Assembly (NCBI GenBank): GCA_035235625.1
Contig: CP141141.1
Location: forward strand, 20,209,968-20,273,967
DNA from: Saururus chinensis
Lineage: Eukaryota; Streptophyta; Magnoliopsida; Piperales; Saururaceae
Direction: 5' to 3'
DNA length: 64,000 nucleotides
The notes beneath the pieces were generated by a model that saw only the letters and a list, made by a program, of their open reading frames with translations, did no database searches and was not told where the DNA came from. A program made the position numbers and the translations under genes. Below, piece after piece: positions 56,764 to 64,000 of this stretch (position 1 is the stretch's first letter; each line of letters starts with the position of its first letter).

Positions 56764-57316
56764 TCATGAGAACACTGCAATATAGAGTTCGAATTCTTTT
56801 TCTGTCAATTTTGTTCACCTGAAAGGCGCAAAGGTAGTTGATGGTAGATAGTTTTGTATTGTGCTGAAGGTAATTTGTGTCCTGTGTACAAACGGATTGG
56901 AGCTCCTAACTGGACTGTGGATCCCGCCGAACTCTCTCATTCTTTGAGAATTATTTTATGATTTTTTTTCAATTACTCTTCTAGGTGAAGAATATATAAA
57001 AGCTACACAAAAGAATCCATTGTTGTGGCTCAAAATCACAAACCTTTTGTTTTCTCTTTGATACACCTAAACAGACATGGAACAATTATATGGCAATTAG
57101 AGCTAACACTTAAGGATATTGATATCCCCACAATAAAAATACCTAAAAAAACTCACATATGAGTTTTGAGTGGACTGAACATGGGCTTTTTAATCTAGTC
57201 CAATCAAAATTTATGGAGTTATTGTTGTATGATTTTGTTGTAGAAATATCATTTTCGTTTTTTGAACTACGCCCATAACATATATCAAGTGAGCTCCCAA
57301 TGGCCATGTTAAGGGC
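56764..57316. other. 3' flank of the glucanase gene with a repeat remnant
   Basis: 3'UTR-like sequence follows the stop. 57,110-57,280 resembles 50,200-50,370, in the same orientation, on the other side of the glucanase gene. Nothing else is recognised. Confidence 0.4.
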
Positions 57317-58990
57317 ACGAGGAATTTGTCTAAATGGCTGTAAGATATAATATATTATACAAGATGTTTCTTATTTTAACGTAGTACACAAAATAGTCCT
57401 TGTATATAGTAAACTTTCACGCGTAGCTAGAATTATGTAAAATATCATTTTAGCATTTTATTCCTTTTAACTTCACCAACATAGTACGTTTCATTTTTAG
57501 CATCTTTGGCTTTGACTTTGCCATTGACTCCATCTTTGTCATTGATTGTTGCCAACTCCAATGTCATTGCTACTAGTTACACTTCATCTTCACCTCTTCT
57601 TCTACCATCGCCTTCTCCTCCCCCCTTTTGCTACCTCCTCCTCCTCCTTTTCTACCTTTTACTTTCTTCCCTCTTAACCTCCTTCTCTTTCTCTTCCCCT
57701 TCTCTTTATTCTTTTCCTATTTTTTTCCTTAGATGCCTCCTCTTCCTCCTTCCCATAATATAATAAGATCGGTCACAAACTATCCGATAGTTATTAAGAA
57801 TTTATTTTTTTCCTCTAAAAGATCAAAGATTAAAAAATGAAGGTATAAACATGTTAAACTACTTAAAACTAAGAGAGGTTTTTATTTTACTTGATTCTGA
57901 GTTATTTTTAATACTAACTCAACTTTATGCTGATAGTTGACAATCAAATTTATTACAATGAAGGAGATATAAGACAATATTATGAGTGACAATATCCCCC
58001 TAAGTATTTACTATAAACTATTTTAACAAATTTAATAGATGAATGAAAAAATAAAATACACATGCAATTGTCAACTACCAAATATTAGCTATCAAATATC
58101 TCAATTGTTGATTGTCACACATCAATACAATGTTGTCGATGCTAGAGAAGACGATTTTCACTATTGGTGCAGGAGAAAAAAGTGGACTTTAGTGTCGAAT
58201 GTTATAATAGTCACATGTTTAAATTTTGCTTGGTTTTTTATTTTATCTATTTAATTCAATAAGATAGTTCATTGTAAATATTTAGGGAGATATTGTCACT
58301 CATAAGGTTGTCTTGTATCTCCTTTATCGCAGTAAATATTATTGTCAACCATCAACTATTAGTACGAGGTTTGAGTTAGCGTTAGAAAAAAATTAGAATT
58401 AAGTAAAAATAAAACCTACTCTTGGTTTTGAGTAGTTTAGCATGTTTATGATTTTATTTTTTAAGATTTGAGTTTGTAGAGAAAATAAATAAATTCTTAA
58501 TAGTTCTGTCAACTAGTTTGTGATCGATTTTGTAAATTGGGAGGGAGGAAGAAAAGAGATGATCGAGGAGGAAAAGATGAGGATAGAGAGGAGGGGAGGA
58601 GAGAGGAAGACGAGGAGGGGGAGGAGAGAAAAAGAAGGGGAGGAGAGGAGGAGGAGGAGGAAGCAGAAGAGGGAAGCATAATAAGGTGATGGTGGAGGAG
58701 GAGGTGAAGATAAAGTAAGATGAAGCGGAGCTGGTGACAAAGATGATGAAGTTAATGGCAGAGGTGGTAGAGGCAGTGGCGGAGTTAAAGTCGAAGCTGC
58801 TGAAAATGAGAAGCAATGAGTTACTAAAATTTAAAAGAAGAAAATTTTAAAAACAGATATTTTAGATAATTACTACCACATGTGTGTATGTTTACATGTG
58901 CATAAGGTCTTTTTGTATATTATATAAAAATAAAAGATATTTTATATAATATATTGTATCCTAGGGCATTTTGGTAAATTCTTATAAAGA
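57317..58990. repeat. Large inverted repeat (foldback), arms about 700 bp, loop about 210 bp
   Basis: The left arm (about 57,317-58,040) and the reverse complement of the right arm (about 58,250-58,990) stay collinear throughout. Matched words include 'ATATAATATATTATA', the pyrimidine-rich CTCCTCC stretch, 'TATTAAGAATTTATTT', 'AAACATGTTAAACTACT', 'GAGTGACAATATC' and 'CCCTAAGTATTTAC'. The ends align as GAATTTGTCTAAATGGC against GAATTTACCAAAATGCC. The arms differ at a visible minority of sites plus small indels. The pyrimidine- or purine-rich blocks give long proline/serine/leucine open frames that mirror each other and are not genes. A Mutator-type foldback element is the likeliest class, but no clear target duplication was found. 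Confidence 0.85.
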
Positions 58991-59548
58991 CATTATATCA
59001 CGTACTTTTTGCCTTTGTGATTGTGAAGATGCAACCTTAAATGTTCCAAAGTAATAGTTTAGTTGTGAATTGATTTCATTGACATTTACCGATATATTTT
59101 TTCTCAACCTCCTAAAAATACCCTCATACATACACTAAGGTCACTATGAAAAATTACACTCTACTTCAGGCAGATATATGTGAGTTTCTGCCCGAGTTCA
59201 TGTCCAAAGGCCTAACAAACGGTTGGACTTGGAAACCACGGATAACGGTCGCGAGCGTGGTCATGGACTGTCCATGCCTAATATCAGTGGGGAACATGCC
59301 CATGGTTAAATTAGTTCAAAAGAAATAACGGAAGTTAAACATTCTGAGCTTATGCTCTGTTGGGCATTCATATGTCACATTTTTTCCTCTACAAAGTATT
59401 ATGGCGTTGGAGAAAACATTGTAGATGGGGGACTCAACCCCTAGGAGTCTGCCTCAGCCCAGTGTATCCTTAACCAGGTGGAATAAACCCAAAGGCCTTC
59501 ATTCACATGTCACACAGATCATTTAAATTGTTATGTCTAATGAATCAG
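58991..59548. other. Spacer and 3' flank of the second GDSL gene
   Basis: No gene or element is recognised in this stretch, which runs to the stop codon of the - strand GDSL gene. Confidence 0.4.
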
Positions 59549-61728
59549 TCAAGCCGGTGTTGGTGGCCTCAAGAAGGGCAAGCCTTTCATCAACTGCTCT
59601 ACAAATCTCTTATTGAAAGCTTCTGTGAAGTGTATGCCATCCCAGCTCATGTACTGGTCTCGTGCACTGCACACTCTAGCTGCCGGATTCTTACTACATG
59701 CCACTAGAGGGGTGTAGTTGTGAGGACCGTCTCCATACCCACAGCAAGCCTTGAACTTTACCTTCTCATTAAACCCTGCATAACATAAACCACAACAACT
59801 TATTAACTAAATTTACAAGGTATTGTACTTGAACAAGACAATGGATAGATAATTGGTTCTTTTCTTAAGCCATGTTAAAAATTTGACCAGGTTAGCCCAT
59901 TATATCTTATTATGTACAAATGATCAAATCAAACCTAATTATGCACATTGGAAAAAGGGTCTATCAGTATAGTTAATTATATCTTATATTGTTTCTATAT
60001 CCTGGTCTAAATTAAGCTGATAGGCAAGGTTCAGGACGGGAGCATTACCATATTTTGATGGTGCCTAATATGTCTCCAACAACAATCTTGACCTCCTGAA
60101 GCTGAAAATTCAGTTTGGAAAGGGCTTTATCCAGTTCGAGGTTTGCAAAACGGACAAGCTCATTGTATGCATTCAGGCACCCTAGCTTGTCTGTCACATT
60201 GAAAGGGCCTGTTGATGTTGTGGCCATGAACAATGGAATGCACCCAAATGCCGGAATGTTGATGACCAGAAAGTTCTTTGCTCCTTCCTTTTGAAGATCC
60301 TGCCCACACGTTCACCGTACCATTAGCCTAAGAGACCTCTTAGCATTCACTACAATGAAATTTGGATTCATACCAACTGAATTATCTGCTAAATAACCAT
60401 TGTTTCCCAACTAGCTTAAGGGGATAGGAAATGGGTTAAAGTCTTAATGCTTCCATCAAGTTTTTCACATGGACACTACGGGAACACAAATGTGTAGTAA
60501 ATTTCCTTCCACCAAGATTTACACCCAGGACCTCTTAACCGCTGGTTCTTAATGCCTTAAACCATGTTTAATGACCATAGTCATCAATATCTTTAACAAC
60601 TCTATAGTCCTCATACGACGATCACATTGTTGGGTTGTACATAGTATCCTTCACCTGAACAGCAGTGGATATGTTTCCAATGACTTCATGTGCTACTTTA
60701 GTCCTTCCTTTCTCTGACAGTGAACCATTCCATAAAGGGCTTGAAGCGAGATCATTGATGCCAATGAAGATCATGTACAACCCATCTTTGAATGACTTCG
60801 GTGGAGGAACATGAGAGGAAACACAGGCTGCCAAGAATACAAATTGGTAATGAGATGATAATGGAAAGGCATTTAGGCAAATTCTAGGCAAGAATTCAAT
60901 GAAATGAAAATCATTCTTAGGGAATATTGTGACTTCATGTTATCAAGAATCAGCATCTTGAATTGAATCTTTCTTATCCTCAGGAGCTTGTTCATGCATA
61001 CCTACTCTGTGTTTGGATGACAAGGATTTAACAACATTTTTCTTGAAGCGGAAAAATTGGGCTATCTGGAAATACAGTACAAATGGAATAGGATTCGAAA
61101 CATTTCTAGCTGTTGCAGCTGAAAATGCAAAGTTGATCCCGTGCCTGTAGTCTGGTGCAATGTTGCTGAAGTAAGGTTGCAGAAATGGAATTCCCAGCTC
61201 CGAAGCTGCAATTGACACATGAGAAGGGAATCAACTACCGTAACCAAAATGCAAGTGTTTATCAATATGGGCAAGAACTAATTTGATACAAATGCTCTTA
61301 ACTACTATTTGGTTAGTATAACTATAAATTTAGACAAAATACATGCTGAAAACATGACTTCTTAGTTGTTAGTTACTTGCTTAGTATGGAGGACGAAAAT
61401 TAGGTACTTTGTAAAAGAAAAGAAGAGAAAACGTGATCTCACCAAGGAAGTCTATTATGACTCTTCCATCCGAAAATCTCCCAGTCGGAGAATCGAAGAA
61501 TGTTGAACCGTAAGGCAGATGTTCTACGCTGGCTAAGAAGGGGAAGGCTGATATGGCATTGCCAGTGTCTGTAAGTGAATCACCAAAAGCAAAAATGGCT
61601 GGTGGAGGTTTATGAGATTGTTCTTTGCTCAGAGGGATGCCAGAGCTCTCTGTTGCAATGAGAAGAACTGGCCACAAGAAAATCAAGATATAGTATGCTT
61701 CACCATCTTCAGATTTGAGACAGAGCAT
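59549..61728 (-). pseudogene. GDSL esterase/lipase, sinapine-esterase-like group, frame broken in exon 4
   Basis: Exons in coding order: 61728-61443, 61205-61002, 60827-60655, 60299-60049, 59775-59549. Exons 1-4 are in phase, as is exon 5 internally (75 codons). Block I FAFGDSLTDTGN, block III FIGINDL and block V SWDGIHFTEA are all present, and a hydrophobic signal peptide starts at the ATG 61,728 (an in-frame ATG also lies at 61,809). However, exon 4 leaves two bases over while exon 5 needs one. Near 60,050-60,080 the expected 'APSKYG' before GFNEKVKF is visible only in another frame, and about nine residues that normally follow the 'VVGD' segment are absent. A small deletion of roughly 26 bp with a frameshift is the simplest reading; a sequence error is possible. 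It belongs to a different GDSL subfamily from the gene at 22-24.7 kb. Confidence 0.7.
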
Positions 61729-61754
61729 GATGAAGTTGCAAGGACCTCTTTGAC

Positions 61755-61760
61755 TATATA
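61755..61760 (-). promoter_or_regulatory. Possible TATA box of the second GDSL gene
   Basis: TATATA in CTTATATAGTC on the - strand lies about 27-30 bp upstream of the ATG at 61,728. This is so close that the leader would be nearly absent if this box is used, so either transcription starts elsewhere or the box is a chance match. Confidence 0.3.
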
Positions 61761-61809
61761 AGATTGAGATGACTCGCTGATAGCATTTTGGATGTGGAGA
61801 TCTGGTCAA

Positions 61810-62767
61810 CGCTAGATATTATGACATTGATAGTAGTTCAGTGAGAATAATTTTAAATTAGTAGTTTAAGATGAATTACAAATTCCAATATTGGATCTAA
61901 GATTGAATTAAAAATAGCTTTAAAATATTAATTTATGTACGTTTTTTTCAGATATTAGAAAGATCTAAATCTTCGTCTATTTTTTGGTGAAAATTTGTTT
62001 GCCCATGTCCATAACATTTGATAATGTTCCTCCTCAAGGTAACCTGCAATATTCTAATGCTTTTCGTTTGAAAAGACAGATCATTTTCTTTGAGAGAAAA
62101 CATGTTTAACTCACAGTCAATCGATCACTCTATCATATAGTAATAATTTAAATAATTTCCTGCAAACTATGATTAAAAAAGGAGTTTTACTATGGTTGTT
62201 GTGTAACTTCGGATTTGGATCAGCTCGGTACCCAACTGATCCGGTTTCTATTAGTTGATGATACGAGAAAGCCTGTATATTCCCTCTGTTCTATATTATT
62301 ACATGTAGAAAAACAGTGGTTTTCATTGAAGGGTGAAACCCATATCTTAAAAAAGGGAAAACAAGCTTACCATACTCTTTTTTAAGTAACCAACTATTTA
62401 AATTTTTAAAAATGGAGCTACTAATTGGAACAAATTTTTTTGCCAAATGAAACTATTAATTTAAGATGGAGTATTTTTTTGAGTCTTGTTAGTATCCAAC
62501 ATACATAACAACAATGTGTGCCAAATGCGTCAGGTTATGCAGTTTTGATGGTGGGGTACCTGTTACTAACCCGCCTGCCCCATATTCTGACGCATGCCAT
62601 CGGATATTTCCAATTATGCACAAGTACATAATAGCTTTTTCCTTATTTTCTTAGTTAAGCAAAAGACCATATTACATCCTTTTGACATAGTGATATACAC
62701 TTAAAGAATCGGTCCAACAAAACCCTCTAACTAGATTATAGGAAAATGATATTTACACATCAAAAAT
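61810..62767. other. Upstream region of the second GDSL gene
   Basis: AT-rich and non-coding. It contains a degraded Stowaway-type MITE at 62,281-62,470. Confidence 0.4.
62281..62470. mobile_element. Degraded Stowaway-type MITE
   Basis: The left end TTCCCTCTGTTCTATATTATTAC follows TA, and the right end ('ccaaatgaaactattaatttaagatggag') is followed by TA. The interior is expanded and diverged compared with the 104-bp members. Confidence 0.5.
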
Positions 62768-63400
62768 TGTGGCGCCCGAGAATTTTAAACATATTTTCTT
62801 CAAATTCACTTAAAATTTTTGCAACATAATGGCTGTAAATTGAAAAAATGCAGAAATAAGAAACTTGTGAAAGTAGTTTTATAATTTAAAACATCACACA
62901 TAAAATTTTCTCTTATAAATTTTTTCTATTCAATCAAACATCGTACAGCCAAATCAAATCATCTTAGGAGCTACTTGAAACAAACATATAAAATGAATTG
63001 CTATGATTATAGACTTTAAATACAAATATCTCTCAAGTATCCCTAAGTACAGGTCCCATAAATTGTCCACAATCTAATTCAAATTACAAGTTTAGAAAAT
63101 TTAAACACATTGATTCTCATCTTACCTTATACATTAGATCGTGGCACAAATAATAAAAACTCGCAGTGAGTGAAGGGTATACATGAGCCAATAGAATCAA
63201 TCTACCCACAAAAATAAGCATTCATCTCCAGGAGCTCTTTGTCATAAACCTACAAAAGCCTCCCAAGCATTAGGGCTAAAAAAAGAGAAAGTGAGTTATT
63301 TCATACTCAATAGGAAAATATTCAGTAGGGGAGTTCTAAACAGTGAACTTTGTAATTTTATACATAAATGTGTTCATGAACTTTATAAGATTTTAAGAAG
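62768..63400 (-). mobile_element. LTR copy, - orientation, of a head-to-head pair
   Basis: The + strand starts TGTGGCGCCCGAGAATTTT, comparable to the 3' ends of other - orientation LTRs here (TGTAGCGCCC at 35,259). Its reverse complement aligns over hundreds of bases with 63,545-64,000: 'ATGAACACATTTAT', 'ACAAAGTTCACTG', 'TTAGAACTC', 'GAGTATGAAA', 'GGACCTGTACTTAGGGAT'. No coding sequence is present. Confidence 0.6.
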
Positions 63401-63544
63401 GATTGTAAGTGTAACTTTTTTAGTAAGACTTTTGAACAAGATTGTAAGCATACAAAATTGAGTACAATGATATGAGTGAGAATGTTTGGTAAGATAGTAT
63501 GCGTATGAGCTTGAATTTGTTATATGATGAGGTTTTGATTATAA

Positions 63545-64000
63545 TGTTATGCATGCATCTTATTAAAATTGAATGAACACATTTATTTGTGGACTTACAA
63601 AGTTCACTGATTAGAACTCTCTTACTGAGTATGAAAATACTCATTTTTTCGCTTTTTAGTCTTATATATTCTGGAAGCTTTGTTAGGTCTTTGATTGAGA
63701 GCTTCTAGATATTGGCTCTTGTTTTTGTTGACGAACTTATCTCTGTGGATTCGAGAATACTTTTGACTCATTATGAGTATTTATTATTTTGCTATGACTT
63801 CTTGTAACTATTGTAGATTTGATGTATTGGGAGAGATGTGAATTTAAAATGCTTATACTTTTCTAGACTTGTATATAGGATTAAACTTTGGACTTTTTGT
63901 GGGACTTGTACTCATAGATGTCTGGGAGGTAGATTTTTGTTTAAGCCTATGGCCATGGTGTTTGACTTTGATATTTTTTTCAATTAACTCTTGAGAATGT
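63545..64000 (+). mobile_element. LTR copy, + orientation, running off the window
   Basis: This is the partner of the previous entry in inverted orientation (ATGAACACATTTAT on the reverse complement of the left copy against ATGAACACATTTATTTG here, then ACAAAGTTCACTGATTAGAAC). It continues beyond the right edge. Between the pair, 63,400-63,545 is AT-rich spacer. Confidence 0.55.

Noticed and set aside
57506-57763. Open frame rich in Pro, Ser and Leu (+ strand), and its mirror near 58,454-58,816 (- strand)
   Set aside because: Both come from the pyrimidine/purine-rich blocks of the two foldback arms; low-complexity composition and mirrored position show they are not genes.

Overview
The window is plant nuclear DNA: spliced genes with GT-AG introns, plant-specific families (GDSL esterases, an SKIP28-type F-box protein, a GH17-X8 glucanase), Stowaway-type MITEs with CTCCCTCYGTCCC ends, and many LTR retrotransposon relics. 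It is an angiosperm, most likely a eudicot; the species cannot be read from the sequence. All exon models were built by eye from splice sites, reading phase and recalled family sequence; no transcript was available.

Layout. 1-9.1 kb is a repeat field: an LTR tail at the left edge, a 2.1-kb solo LTR with a clean 5-bp target duplication, an unassigned GC-rich stretch, a Ty1/copia reverse-transcriptase relic and a Mutator-like foldback MITE. 9.1-21.1 kb (+) is a 12-exon gene for a 1,122-residue leucine-rich-repeat protein of the LIP1/STK11-interacting-protein type, with a 5'UTR intron and two predicted uORFs. 21.9-24.7 kb (-) is an intact six-exon GDSL esterase/lipase gene, convergent with the LRR gene. 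27.3-29.0 kb (-) is a two-exon F-box gene like SKIP28. 29.0-50.9 kb is a repeat field with a complete non-autonomous LTR element (29,823-32,661), a solo LTR (33,422-34,780), a hAT-like element, and a chromovirus fossil nested in an oppositely oriented Ty3/gypsy LTR (41.7-47.3 kb). 51.1-56.8 kb (+) is a four-exon gene for a GPI-anchored endo-1,3-beta-glucanase with a C-terminal X8 domain. 57.3-59.0 kb is a 1.65-kb inverted repeat. 59.5-61.7 kb (-) is a second GDSL gene of another subfamily whose last two exons do not share a reading frame, so it is probably a pseudogene. 62.8-64.0 kb holds two diverged LTR copies head to head.

The genes form no operon or evident pathway. Several encode secreted or wall-facing proteins (two GDSL esterases, the glucanase), but this looks like ordinary gene neighbourhood. 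I found no convincing new biological system. The most notable structures are the 1.65-kb foldback, the two-copy MULE-type MITE family with target duplications, the uORF pair ahead of the LRR gene, the tandem repeats inside its introns, and the out-of-phase GDSL gene.
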